Shown here: piece after piece, positions 8,283 through 17,091 of the stretch | How positions within the stretch are numbered: position 1 is the first letter of the stretch | Layout of the letters: every line of letters begins with the position of its first letter | DNA from: Ezakiella peruensis | Lineage (GTDB): Bacteria; Bacillota; Clostridia; Tissierellales; Peptoniphilaceae | Length of the DNA stretch: 64,000 bases | NCBI RefSeq assembly: GCF_900215725.1 | Contig: NZ_LT962470.1 | Span: 62,001-126,000, forward strand | Direction of reading: 5' to 3' | Notes under the pieces: model-generated | The model's input: the letters and a program-made list of their open reading frames with translations, nothing else | Databases searched by the model: none | Told to the model about the DNA's origin: nothing | Position numbers and translations under genes: made by a program

Positions 8283-11200
8283 TTATTCCATTGGGGCAAC
8301 TTTTTCTTCTATAAAATCAATCTCTTCTTGAGATAAGCCATATTTTTTATAAAGTTGCTGATCAATTTCTGGTATAGATTTAGTCCAGTTGATATCTGAA
8401 TTTTCTGTGAAATCTTGGAGTGGAACTTTTGACCAAGTTTCAGGTGTTTTATTATTTTGTGTTATCTTTCGAATTCCTAGCATTGTTCTTGCAAATTTTG
8501 ATTTTATATACTTAAGCAATGCTTTAGCCTGATATTTGTCAGCAAAGCTTCCCAAGCTTATAAATGTTTGTGTATGCCCGATTAGGGGTTCCCCGATTAG
8601 GGGTTCCCCGATTAGGGGTGTGCTTAAAACCTCACCAATTGCCCCAGAACCGTTCGCAGCAGGCAAAATGACTTTAAAGGTCTCGAGGTTACCATTGTCC
8701 TGTATATACCTTCTATTTATAAATTTATACACTCTTTGATTATTTTGTCTTCCTAGTACACAGATGTCTCCATCCTTTTTTGTATCACGAAATACTTCTG
8801 GAAATCTATCAAACGATGAGGATACTAGCCGCCTTTCCCTGTTGTTGCCAACTCTATCTTCATATTCTGGATAATCTGAAAGCAATACATCTAAATTAAA
8901 TTTTAGCTGTACATACATAATTTGTCCAAATACATCCAATTCAGATGTTTCTGAAACTTTTTCTAATATAGAATCTAATTCTTTAAATGATGTAAACTCG
9001 CCTATTGGCCCTAGAATTTTATTTCTATCCCTTAATGTTATTGCTAAACCACCTTTTATATCAGCTCCAGGAAAAATTTGTTCGGAATTTTTCTCGTAGA
9101 ATTTTACACATAAATGCTCGTCTTCCAACATTTTTTTATTCCATTCTTTATTAGTTGATCCTATGTTAAACAAAAATCTTGCAGGAGTAATATAAGTCAC
9201 TGTATCTGCTAGGCTAAAAGCTGCATCATAAAAATAGTGATAAATAGCATCGTCTCTATTTCTATCTGAGTTATTTTCTTGATAAGGCGGATTTCCAATT
9301 ATTATATCAAATTTCATTCCTTCTCCCCATAACTTTTCTATTTCTTCTTTGGCCTTTCCTTGCTTTGCAGCTGGAACAAGGTCACAAAGTTTTATATTCT
9401 TGTCATCTATATCTTTAAAGTCACTCATAATATAATTTTTGCTTATATTATAAATGGTCCTTGTTGGTGCAAGAGCATAGACTTGATTTTCTATAATCCA
9501 TTTTAATCTTTCTTTTTGATCTGGTATTTCTGTTTCCAATCCTTTGTTTAGTCTCTTGATAATCTCAACTACAAACATTCCACTCTTTGAATATATGTCT
9601 GCAAATTTTAGATTTTTGTCAGAGAAAACATTAGGATATTCTTTTTCCAATATGTCCAACATAAATTCTACAACCCACCTAGGGGTAAACTTTTGATTGG
9701 TTTTTTGTGATGGGATAAAGTCAAAGATATCTTCTTTTTGCTCTTCCTTATAATAATCTGAAAGCCTATCTCTAGTATCATAAAATTCTTGGATACTTGA
9801 ATTAAAGACTGGCTCGTTAAAGAACCCAGGAATCCTTTCTTCCTTGCCCCTTACTTTTTCTGTAAAACCATCACGTAGAGTCTTAAAATCATCTACTGTT
9901 ATACCTGTTACATCCAAGAAATCATCAGGATCAACAATTCGATCGTAATTTTGGAGAGTAACGTCTCGATTGCCATACGACATTAAGAAAGACGGTATGG
10001 TCCTTGAGAATCCTCTCAATTTTTCCCTTACTTCATCTTCACTAGACTTTTTAATCTTTTCTTTGGCCTTTATTTCAGTTTTTATTACATGTTCTTCAGT
10101 GCTACCTTTAATAACTTCAGCGACCTTTTCATAAAGATTATTTTCAATTTCTTTCTTTTTAGCTTGATGGTCTTCAATTTCTTTCTTTAACTCTTCTATT
10201 ACTTTCTCATCTTTAGTGTTACCAAGTTCTTTTTCTTTGTTCTCTATTTGTTTGTTCTCTATTTCAATATCATAACTTGCAGATTCATATTCTTTTTTCA
10301 AGTTTCCTTTTATGGTATCTTTTAAGTCTTTTTTATTTTTGTTTAGGTCTCTATCTGTAAAATTGTATGTTTTCTGGGTCTCGGAGAAATCCATTTTATT
10401 ATCCACATACTCATCAACAAGCTTAGAAGTATCTTCAATGAATTTATCTGGCTTATCCTCTTTTCTAATAGAGTCTACTTGATCTTGAGCGTCTTTATAG
10501 ATTTTTGGCCCAAAGAGACTATTGGTTTGGTTAATAACAATTGCTGAATCCGGAATAATATCCCCGTTTTCATCAAGATTTATATTATCTGGAATTTTTG
10601 TTTCTGTCTTTTTTCTATTTTCTTCAAAAGGTTTTTTTAGTTTATTAATAATATCTTCCAAAGCTTTTGGCACTCTAAATATAGCAGATATATTTTCAAA
10701 CAAGAAGTTACTCATAAATCCACTTCTAACAACTTCTGTTGCCTTAAGAGCTGATGGAATTTTAAGAACTTCCTCAGCATTCAGTTCATACATTCTGCCG
10801 TTTTTATCTTCAGCTACAACTGGGAAGAAGTTTATTAGCTCTTTTATATTTTCTTTGCGATCATTTCTAGTTTCAGCTTTATCTGATCTTAAATTGTTTG
10901 CAAACTCATCAAATTGTATTAATGTGCGTTCAGGTGCAAAGTCGAAAACATATGCGTTTTCCTTTATATATAATTTACCATTATCTTCGTCTGTAAATGA
11001 ATATGGATTTTGTGCACGAAAGGCTGCTTGAAAATATAGGGCGGGAGATTGAATATTTGATAAAATCATCACTCCTGTCCATTCTGGTACGGTCACACCT
11101 GTTGTTAGTTGGCCAACAGATAAAGTGATCGTCTTTTCATTTTCTTTAATTGCCCGGCGAACTTTGTCTAGAGATTTTTTAGCCTCATTGTTATCTACAA

Positions 11201-12644
11201 TTTCTTCTGTACCATCATCTTTTAAAACTTCACCGTCTCCAGCCGCCAGAACTACTTTGTAATCTTTGAAGAATTCATCTTCTCTAAGGAGTTTTTCTAG
11301 AGCCTTGGCCGAGTCAACTCTATTTAATAGCCAAAGTGTATGGTTAAGTTTATGCCTGTACTCAGATGGTGCAAAAGGATACTTGCCTTGGCAAATGTTT
11401 TTTAAAAACAGTTTTACGCTACTCTCGTATACAAAAGTCCCATTTTCTTTAGTAGAAAAAAACTCATTTAAATCAAAGGTATAATCCAAGTTTTTATCAT
11501 CTATATCTACTCCCTCTTCGAGATATTGTTCCATAATCCTACTCATTTGATAAGTAAATAGGTGAAGAGTTGGTAAATTTTCATATGGATTTGTATCTAA
11601 TTCAGCAGGCCACTCTTTTTTTGCTCTCTGTTCATCAGCATATGACCAGTTATATATTTGTTCTTCATTAAACTTATTGGATGCTAGAGCCTTGAATGGG
11701 GTTCCCGAAAGATGCAATGTAAATTTTCTTTGAATTTTCTCAAGGAGTTTATCAGTTTTAAAAGTATCTACTCCTTCATGGGATTCGTCAATAACAACTA
11801 AGTCAAATTCTTGCTTAGTTATCCAATCGTTCTTAGCATAATCTCCTCCAGCCCAGTCTGATCCTTTTAGGTCTTGGAGAGAATAAAATGATATAAAGCC
11901 ATCTACAGAGCCTAAATTCTCTTTAGCCACTGTGATGTATTCTTCACGGCTAATCGGGCCTTTTTTGGTAATAGAGTCAGACTCCGATATAAATAAGTAT
12001 TTGGGGTCCTGCCACCTAATAAATTTTATAAAATCATCGTACCAGGAATTTGCAATAGCAGGCCTGTTAGTGATTATAAGTACCGAGGTTAGTTCAAGCC
12101 TTCTTATCATATCATAAGTAGTTAGTGTTTTTCCAAACCGTGGTTTTGCATTCCAAAGAAATTTCTTACTTAAAAGAGGATTTGTAAGTGTTCTCTTATA
12201 GTATTCAATAGTTTTACAAACCGCGTCCTCTTGTTCTTTTCTTAATGTGTAAGCAGAGGTGGATTCTATTTTCTGCACACTTGAATAGTCCATATTAATG
12301 AACTTGTCTGTAAGTATTTCTGCTTGTTCAGGATGGTCACCAAAATAAAACCATTCATTAGCACTGGTTCCAAAATCTTCTCTTTTTATGTCATTTTTTT
12401 CAAAGAACTGGTGAAGATCGTAGTCTGTAAAATATTCGCCATTAGAATGTTTAGCGACACGATCAAAATAAATTTTTGGAATCAATCCTGCTTGACTTAA
12501 TTGCTCATTTATTCTTGTGGCAACATCACGGGTAGTTTGTCCAACTTTTACATACTTAATTCTATCAGGTATTACTGGTAAGGTATATCCATAGACTTTT
12601 CGCTCTGTCTCTATTATTGGATTAATTTCAATAATATTTGCCAT
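8283..12644 (-). CDS. Single-chain restriction-modification protein (nuclease-helicase-N6-methylase-specificity)
   Basis: About 1,453 residues from the ATG at 12644 (AAAGGAG site; an in-frame ATG at 12674 lies inside the preceding gene). Residues 15-105 resemble a GIY-YIG/T5orf172 nuclease domain (YGYTLP, then KYVKVGQT, then NEWFYF). An SF2 helicase follows: KPRFGKT at 167-173, DESH at 284-287, SGTPF at 312-316. Long charged helices (about 700-880) act as a spacer. A gamma N6-adenine methylase carries a KSG-type motif I near 1018 and catalytic NPPY near 1117. The end (about 1230-1453) is the Eco57I-type recognition region. The order resembles type ISP/IIG enzymes. A partner methylase-like gene lies 2 bp upstream. 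Confidence 0.8.
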   Translation of the reverse strand: MANIIEINPIIETERKVYGYTLPVIPDRIKYVKVGQTTRDVATRINEQLSQAGLIPKIYFDRVAKHSNGEYFTDYDLHQFFEKNDIKREDFGTSANEWFYFGDHPEQAEILTDKFINMDYSSVQKIESTSAYTLRKEQEDAVCKTIEYYKRTLTNPLLSKKFLWNAKPRFGKTLTTYDMIRRLELTSVLIITNRPAIANSWYDDFIKFIRWQDPKYLFISESDSITKKGPISREEYITVAKENLGSVDGFISFYSLQDLKGSDWAGGDYAKNDWITKQEFDLVVIDESHEGVDTFKTDKLLEKIQRKFTLHLSGTPFKALASNKFNEEQIYNWSYADEQRAKKEWPAELDTNPYENLPTLHLFTYQMSRIMEQYLEEGVDIDDKNLDYTFDLNEFFSTKENGTFVYESSVKLFLKNICQGKYPFAPSEYRHKLNHTLWLLNRVDSAKALEKLLREDEFFKDYKVVLAAGDGEVLKDDGTEEIVDNNEAKKSLDKVRRAIKENEKTITLSVGQLTTGVTVPEWTGVMILSNIQSPALYFQAAFRAQNPYSFTDEDNGKLYIKENAYVFDFAPERTLIQFDEFANNLRSDKAETRNDRKENIKELINFFPVVAEDKNGRMYELNAEEVLKIPSALKATEVVRSGFMSNFLFENISAIFRVPKALEDIINKLKKPFEENRKKTETKIPDNINLDENGDIIPDSAIVINQTNSLFGPKIYKDAQDQVDSIRKEDKPDKFIEDTSKLVDEYVDNKMDFSETQKTYNFTDRDLNKNKKDLKDTIKGNLKKEYESASYDIEIENKQIENKEKELGNTKDEKVIEELKKEIEDHQAKKKEIENNLYEKVAEVIKGSTEEHVIKTEIKAKEKIKKSSEDEVREKLRGFSRTIPSFLMSYGNRDVTLQNYDRIVDPDDFLDVTGITVDDFKTLRDGFTEKVRGKEERIPGFFNEPVFNSSIQEFYDTRDRLSDYYKEEQKEDIFDFIPSQKTNQKFTPRWVVEFMLDILEKEYPNVFSDKNLKFADIYSKSGMFVVEIIKRLNKGLETEIPDQKERLKWIIENQVYALAPTRTIYNISKNYIMSDFKDIDDKNIKLCDLVPAAKQGKAKEEIEKLWGEGMKFDIIIGNPPYQENNSDRNRDDAIYHYFYDAAFSLADTVTYITPARFLFNIGSTNKEWNKKMLEDEHLCVKFYEKNSEQIFPGADIKGGLAITLRDRNKILGPIGEFTSFKELDSILEKVSETSELDVFGQIMYVQLKFNLDVLLSDYPEYEDRVGNNRERRLVSSSFDRFPEVFRDTKKDGDICVLGRQNNQRVYKFINRRYIQDNGNLETFKVILPAANGSGAIGEVLSTPLIGEPLIGEPLIGHTQTFISLGSFADKYQAKALLKYIKSKFARTMLGIRKITQNNKTPETWSKVPLQDFTENSDINWTKSIPEIDQQLYKKYGLSQEEIDFIEEKVAPME
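8577..8619 (-). repeat. 15-bp in-frame tandem repeat inside the specificity region
   Basis: Nearly three exact copies of CCCGATTAGGGGTTC, encoding PLIGE-PLIGE-PLIGH near residue 1348 of the restriction-modification protein. Each unit adds five residues without shifting frame, so copy number changes would alter spacing in the recognition domain. Confidence 0.9.
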
Positions 12645-12646
12645 GT

Positions 12647-13354
12647 CTAACTCCTTTCTATTTCTTCCTTCCAAAGTTTATCTATAGCTACTGGAACATA
12701 TATTTCCTCTATTTCTTTTTTATCATCTTGAAAAAAACTTATTTGATCATACACAATTCTACTTTTTGATTTTCCACTCGATACATTTGCCTGTTCTCTT
12801 ATTTCATCCAAAGTATATTCTGTTCTTTGTATGATATTGTAACCTTTTTTATTTTTGTTAACTACCTGCCATTCAGAAAAGATAAGGTCATTGCCATAGG
12901 GATCTTTTTCTGTAAGAAAATTTCCTAATAAGTTATTAGCACTTATAATAGTAATTGCAGATTTTTTTATATTTTCATTTATATTCACTTTTAGTTTTTG
13001 AGCATACTTTCTATAATATTCCATATATGTTTCAGTAATATTTGCAACACATTTCTGTGAGTTGTCTTTTAATAGTTCAACTCCATATAAGGTTGTCAAT
13101 GCCATAATGGATTCATTTTCATAAGTAATCAAATCATCTGGGCTTTTTTTGAATAAATAATCAAGACGCATTTTTAAAAGTTCGACTAAAAATATTCCCT
13201 CGCCAGCCGATGGCTCAAGAACTGTTTTTGTAAAATCCGTCTTAGCCTCTTTGATTCCAGGCAAGGCAAGCATTTTATGTACTATAAATTTAGGGGTAAA
13301 AACTTCCCCATGATTTTTTACTCTTTCTCGACTTTTAATTAATTTTTCTTCCAC
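12647..13354 (-). CDS. Methylase-like subunit of the restriction-modification system
   Basis: 235 residues starting with GTG at 13354 behind a GAGGAG site. It has the N6-adenine methylase motif X (GEVFTP at 16-21) and an intact AdoMet-binding motif I (EPSAGEG at 47-53). The catalytic NPPY/NPPF motif IV is not found: the corresponding stretch is charged and reads ..IFSEWQVV... It therefore probably does not methylate DNA alone but works with the large fusion encoded 2 bp downstream, which carries NPPY. Similar small genes precede related fusion enzymes in other bacteria (recognised pattern). It is the first gene of the island operon. Confidence 0.7.
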   Translation of the reverse strand: MEEKLIKSRERVKNHGEVFTPKFIVHKMLALPGIKEAKTDFTKTVLEPSAGEGIFLVELLKMRLDYLFKKSPDDLITYENESIMALTTLYGVELLKDNSQKCVANITETYMEYYRKYAQKLKVNINENIKKSAITIISANNLLGNFLTEKDPYGNDLIFSEWQVVNKNKKGYNIIQRTEYTLDEIREQANVSSGKSKSRIVYDQISFFQDDKKEIEEIYVPVAIDKLWKEEIERS

Positions 13355-13517
13355 AATGACTCCTCAAAAACAAACTAAGTGTGCTTCCTTTTATTACATT
13401 ATAACATAAGTAGCAAAAAAATCCCACAATATTATATACATAAAAATATTATATTAAATTTCTCCCCTCACCCTTCCCCTCCTTGATAAGGGGCGGGGCT
13501 TGTGGTATTATTGGTTT
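13355..13517. other. Divergent intergenic region between the restriction operon and ung
   Basis: Contains a TATAAT-like box for the minus-strand methylase gene near 13400-13406, and a pyrimidine-rich stretch with a CCCC...GGGG hairpin at about 13477-13498 just before ung. No coding potential is seen. The hairpin may affect ung translation. Confidence 0.35.
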
Positions 13518-14177
13518 ATGGAATTATTTACGAATGATTGGGGGGAGGTTCTCTCTCCCATTATTAATAGCGAGTATTTTGTGGACTTGATGGAGAAGCT
13601 TGACGAAGAACGAAAATCATACGATATTTTTCCTGGGGAGGAGGATATTTTTCGGGCCTTTAATCTGACTGCTTACAAGGATGTACGTGTGGTTATTGTG
13701 GGTCAAGATCCTTATCACACGCCGGGGGTTGCAGATGGTTTGGCTTTTTCGACTAGGGCCGACAAGTTGCCGCCTTCCTTAAGAAATATTTTTAAGGAAT
13801 TGGAATCTGATCTGGGGATTAAAAATACATCAGGTGATTTGTCATCCTGGGCTCAGCAGGGAGTCCTCCTTTTAAACAGGACTTTTTCTGTTCGGTCGGG
13901 TCAGCCTTTGAGCCATGATTTTTTAAATTGGAAGGTCTTTACTGATTATGTTTTTCAGAAGTTAAACGACCATCCTTCCCCTCTGGTTTTTGTTTTATGG
14001 GGCAAGGAGGCCCAGGCTTTGGAGAAAAATATCGACGATCGTCACGCTATTATAAAATCTGCCCATCCGTCTCCGCTTTCAGCCTATCGCGGTTTTTTTG
14101 GATCGGGTGTTTTTTCAAAAATAAATGAGGCTTTGATAAATTTTGGCTACCAGCCGATTGATTTTAAAACGAGGTGA
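13518..14177 (+). CDS. ung: Uracil-DNA glycosylase, family 1
   Basis: 219 residues from the ATG at 13518 (a TTG at 13500 is in frame; neither has a good ribosome-binding site). The catalytic water-activating motif GQDPYH is at 62-67, the WGKxAQ region near 170 and the HPSPLS motif near 188-193. The enzyme removes uracil from DNA to start base excision repair. Length is normal for the family. It is followed 3 bp later by an esterase gene, so the pair is probably cotranscribed. It marks the return to core-type DNA after the defence island. Confidence 0.95.
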   Translation: MELFTNDWGEVLSPIINSEYFVDLMEKLDEERKSYDIFPGEEDIFRAFNLTAYKDVRVVIVGQDPYHTPGVADGLAFSTRADKLPPSLRNIFKELESDLGIKNTSGDLSSWAQQGVLLLNRTFSVRSGQPLSHDFLNWKVFTDYVFQKLNDHPSPLVFVLWGKEAQALEKNIDDRHAIIKSAHPSPLSAYRGFFGSGVFSKINEALINFGYQPIDFKTR

Positions 14178-14180
14178 ATT

Positions 14181-14951
14181 ATGAGTTTTAATGGTTATTT
14201 GGAAATGGACATCAACATTAATGGGATTGATGTTACAGAGATTACGCCCATGAGCTACAAGCCTCTTGGGGCAATTATTTATTATCACGGCTACACTTCT
14301 TCAAGGGCCCGGTCCATGTTTAGGTGCCAGATTTTGGCAAGCATGGGCTATGATGTTTTTGTGGTCGAACAGTTGGGCCACGGGTCCAGGAAGAGCGAAT
14401 TTAATATTAATGCTGTGTCAGATGCGGAGGCTTTGCCAAAGGTTTTGATAAATACAATTACCGAGAGCCCCAGCATTGTAAATTATGTGGCTGAAAAGAA
14501 GGGCTACAATCCAAACGATATTATTTTTGCTGGCCACTCTATGGGGGCCATGGCGGCTGCAGGTGCCTTTGTGAAAAATCCTGTGGGCAAACTCATTTGC
14601 TACAACGGCGTCCTCGATTACCTGGCCTTTGCGGACTGGATTGCAAGGGAAGAAAATATTAGCGAAGAGGTTTACAAGCCAATCAAAAATGAGCTCCGCT
14701 ATTACAGTCCGGCGGAAAATTTATCCCGCCTGGAAAATCGTCCTATCATCTTGGTAGACGGTGCACTCGACGAAATCGTGCCACCCAAGTTTAATATTGA
14801 AACGGCCTCAGCATTAAAGCCTTTTTATAAAAAGAAAAGCCTCTTTAAACACATTGTACTGGACGATGCCAAGCACCAAATGACGGTTAAGGCCATGGAA
14901 TTTACAGAGATGTTTTTAGAGTCAGATGGAGTTAAAGATTATGGAAAATAA
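14181..14951 (+). CDS. Alpha/beta-hydrolase (serine esterase/lipase-like)
   Basis: 256 residues with the alpha/beta-hydrolase signature: YYHGYTSS oxyanion region near residue 32, the nucleophile elbow GHSMG near 117-121, an aspartate in the DGALDEIVPP segment near 195 and the final histidine in DAKHQ near 234. No signal peptide, so cytoplasmic. The substrate cannot be told; carboxylesterase or lysophospholipase activity is likely for this type. The ATG at 14181 has a GAGGTGA site. The 3' end overlaps the next gene by 11 bp, which suggests coupling. Confidence 0.75.
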   Translation: MSFNGYLEMDININGIDVTEITPMSYKPLGAIIYYHGYTSSRARSMFRCQILASMGYDVFVVEQLGHGSRKSEFNINAVSDAEALPKVLINTITESPSIVNYVAEKKGYNPNDIIFAGHSMGAMAAAGAFVKNPVGKLICYNGVLDYLAFADWIAREENISEEVYKPIKNELRYYSPAENLSRLENRPIILVDGALDEIVPPKFNIETASALKPFYKKKSLFKHIVLDDAKHQMTVKAMEFTEMFLESDGVKDYGK

Positions 14952-15849
14952 GGTAAAAATTTACTGCCCAAATCCAAAAATGCTGGAGCTTTTTGGATCT
15001 AGGTACGAGATTAAGTCCAAGCTTATGGCCATTATCATCGGCAACTTGATTTTTGCCTTTGGGGTCAACGCTTTTTATACACCTCATATGTTTTTGAGCG
15101 GGGGCATCGGCGGTATTTCCATTATGATTCAGTACCTGACCGATATTTCCGCAGGTATTACTGTCTTTGTTTTGAACCTGCCACTCTTTTTGTTCGGTTT
15201 GAGGACTCTTAGCAAAAAGTTTTTGGTCTACACTTTTATAAGTACAATCGTCCAATCTTTTACCATGATTATCTTTAGAGGCGTGTCCCAATATGTATCC
15301 TTTACTGATCCGCTTTTGTCGGCGATCGTAGGGGGCGTGGTCAACGGGACTGCCATGGGGATTTTGTTTAAAAACGGTTGTTGCCAAGGCGGTTTTGACA
15401 TAGTGGCTGCCGTTATGAAAAAGAAATACAATATGCAAATCGGCTCTGCCCTATTATTGCTAAATGCCGTCGTAATTGGCACAGGCGCTTATCTATTCGG
15501 CATTCAGCCAGCAGCCTACACCATTATTGCCATGTACGTTTCCTACACAATGCTCGACAAGATTCAAACGGGCAAGGGCGACCTCAAGGCCGTCAATGTT
15601 ATAACTGCTAAGCCAAACGAAATTGCAAATGCCATCAACCAGCAAATGAGTCGGGGCGTTACATTTTTGAAGGCCGAGGGCGGTTGGTCCAAGCAGGACA
15701 CCAAGGTCATTTACCTGGTTATCTCCAATCGTGAGATCACAATCCTCAAGGACATTGTAAACAAAATTGACGAAGGCGCCTTCATAGGCATCAGCGAACT
15801 CACAGAAGTCCGCGGCCGCGGCTTTAGGATGGACAGCCTGGACGCTTAA
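14941..15849 (+). CDS. YitT-family membrane protein (DUF161/DUF2179)
   Basis: 302 residues from the ATG at 14941 (GATGGAG site upstream; an ATG at 14926 is in frame). Five to six hydrophobic segments fill the first 200 residues, including the GGIGGISIMIQYLT motif of the family. A soluble DUF2179 domain follows at the C-terminus (TFLKAEGGWSKQDTKVIYLV, then an ISNREI strand). YitT proteins are widespread in Bacillota with unknown transport role. It overlaps the esterase gene and ends the ung transcription unit. Confidence 0.85.
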   Translation: MENKVKIYCPNPKMLELFGSRYEIKSKLMAIIIGNLIFAFGVNAFYTPHMFLSGGIGGISIMIQYLTDISAGITVFVLNLPLFLFGLRTLSKKFLVYTFISTIVQSFTMIIFRGVSQYVSFTDPLLSAIVGGVVNGTAMGILFKNGCCQGGFDIVAAVMKKKYNMQIGSALLLLNAVVIGTGAYLFGIQPAAYTIIAMYVSYTMLDKIQTGKGDLKAVNVITAKPNEIANAINQQMSRGVTFLKAEGGWSKQDTKVIYLVISNREITILKDIVNKIDEGAFIGISELTEVRGRGFRMDSLDA

Positions 15850-15860
15850 ATAAAAAAATT

Positions 15861-15887
15861 AACTTGCACAAGAGTGCAAGTTTTTTA
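15861..15887 (+). terminator. Terminator of the ung-esterase-yitT unit
   Basis: AACTTGCAC-AAGA-GTGCAAGTT hairpin followed by TTTTTATT, 12 bp past the YitT stop codon. Confidence 0.9.
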
Positions 15888-15928
15888 TTGGAATGATTGT
15901 ATATTTTTTGTTGAAAGTTTTTTTATTT

Positions 15929-16069
15929 GCAAAATTTTGTAGTGTCCGATTGCAGCCACGCCCAAGAAGGAAAAATCCAGCGAAGCGTGTAGGGTCCACT
16001 TTATGTGAACCGAATTTTTCCTGATTGAGGACAAGAGTTTCAAGGAGAATTTCGGACAAAAAATTTTGC
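15929..16069. repeat. 141-bp nested inverted-repeat element (MITE-like or structured RNA)
   Basis: The ends GCAAAATTTTGTAGTGTCCGA (split over 15929-15949) and TCGGACAAAAAATTTTGC (16052-16069) are imperfect inverted repeats. Inside them AAGGAAAAATCC (15967-15978) pairs with GAATTTTTCCT (16012-16022), and GGTCCAC/GTGAACC (15993-16010) forms the apical hairpin. Pairs nest as in one long stem. A 66-codon minus frame across it has no ribosome-binding site and is not called as a gene. Confidence 0.55.
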
Positions 16070-16093
16070 TAAAAAGAATTTATTGCAAGCAAA

Positions 16094-16119
16094 AAGCACC
16101 CGGTTTCCTCCGAGTGCTT
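16094..16119 (-). terminator. Terminator of the radical SAM operon
   Basis: AAGCACTCGG and CCGGGTGCTT pair on the minus strand around a GAGGAAA loop, followed by TTTGCTTG. It lies 12 bp after the radical SAM stop codon. Confidence 0.85.
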
Positions 16120-16131
16120 AAATCTACATAT

Positions 16132-17091
16132 TTATTCTAAGGCGCCGCCGCAGGAGCTTCCAGATCCGGCTGTACATCCGTAGCAGTGGTTGGCTGTGGC
16201 AATTTTTCTTTTCCCTAAGCCCATTTCCAGTGCTTGGTCAAGGGTCTTTGGCTCATCAACCATTTGTAGGTCAGTGGCCAAATTAAAATCGCAGTCATAA
16301 AGTGTCCCGTCGTCGTTAACGCTTATCATATCCCTACACATGACATCGTTAATGGTTGCCGGGTTAAAGGCTGCCAAAAGTTTATCCATGTAGCGTTCCA
16401 GGTTGCCTGATCTTTCCAGCCAATTGTAAAATCTGCCGGATGGATTGTTGGTGATGGTAAAAAGTTGGTTGAATTTAATGCCATATTCATCCAGCTTGTC
16501 CCTGTAAATATTTTCCAGTTCCACTTGGTCGCCAGGCAAAATTGCCCCGTTTGGATTATATACAAGATCCAAAATCAAATCGTCTTCAATCCCATAGCCC
16601 ATCTTGGTTAATTTTTGCAAGACTTGAATTGATTCATCGTAAACGCCCATGCCGCGTTGGCGGTCGGTCTTGTCCTTTTCATAAAAAGGAAGGGAGGCGA
16701 CGATTTCAACCTTGTGGTCTTTCATAAATTCCAAGTAACCCTCGTATTCTGGTTCAAGGTGAATGGTCAGGTTGGTCCTGGTCATAATTTTTTTGGCGTA
16801 TGGAGCTAGGTTTTCGATTAAATATTTATATTGGCTGGACATTTCTGGAGCCCCGCCAGTGATGTCTAGGATTTGAAATCCTTCTTTTTTAAATAATTCA
16901 ATTACCTTGTCCGCAGTTTCCCTGTTCATATCTTCTGTCCGCGAAGGGCTTGACTCAACGTGACAATGCTTGCAAGCCAGGTTGCAAGTCTTGGTAATGT
17001 TTACTTGCATGGTTGCCAGCTTGTCTTTGGACCAGAGGATGCCGTCTTCTAAATGGCTTTCAAAATCTGGAATATTTAATTTCTTTTCCAT
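16132..17091 (-). CDS. ArsS-type radical SAM protein
   Basis: 319 residues. The radical SAM cluster motif CNLACKHC is at about 36-43, followed by the DITGGAPEM SAM-binding strand near 78. The C-terminus has extra cysteines (MCRDM near 252, YDCDFN near 268, and a final HCYGCTAGSGSSCGG), a pattern of the ArsS / selenodomain radical SAM family. ArsS attaches a 5'-deoxyadenosyl group to arsenic during arsenosugar synthesis; no ArsM methyltransferase lies here, so the substrate may differ. All family positions that are sometimes selenocysteine are cysteine codons. Last gene of the operon; overlaps the upstream gene by 1 bp. Confidence 0.8.
   Translation of the reverse strand: MEKKLNIPDFESHLEDGILWSKDKLATMQVNITKTCNLACKHCHVESSPSRTEDMNRETADKVIELFKKEGFQILDITGGAPEMSSQYKYLIENLAPYAKKIMTRTNLTIHLEPEYEGYLEFMKDHKVEIVASLPFYEKDKTDRQRGMGVYDESIQVLQKLTKMGYGIEDDLILDLVYNPNGAILPGDQVELENIYRDKLDEYGIKFNQLFTITNNPSGRFYNWLERSGNLERYMDKLLAAFNPATINDVMCRDMISVNDDGTLYDCDFNLATDLQMVDEPKTLDQALEMGLGKRKIATANHCYGCTAGSGSSCGGALE

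Noticed and set aside
14932-15482. Two minus-strand frames within the yitT gene
   Set aside because: Shadow frames of a clear membrane-protein gene.
15859-16059. 66-codon minus-strand frame across the inverted-repeat element
   Set aside because: No ribosome-binding site, it runs through a terminator, and its sequence is explained by the structured element.
16132-17091. Selenocysteine (in-frame TGA) in the ArsS-type protein or its neighbours
   Set aside because: The positions that can be selenocysteine in this family are ordinary cysteine codons, and no in-frame TGA with a following stem-loop was found.
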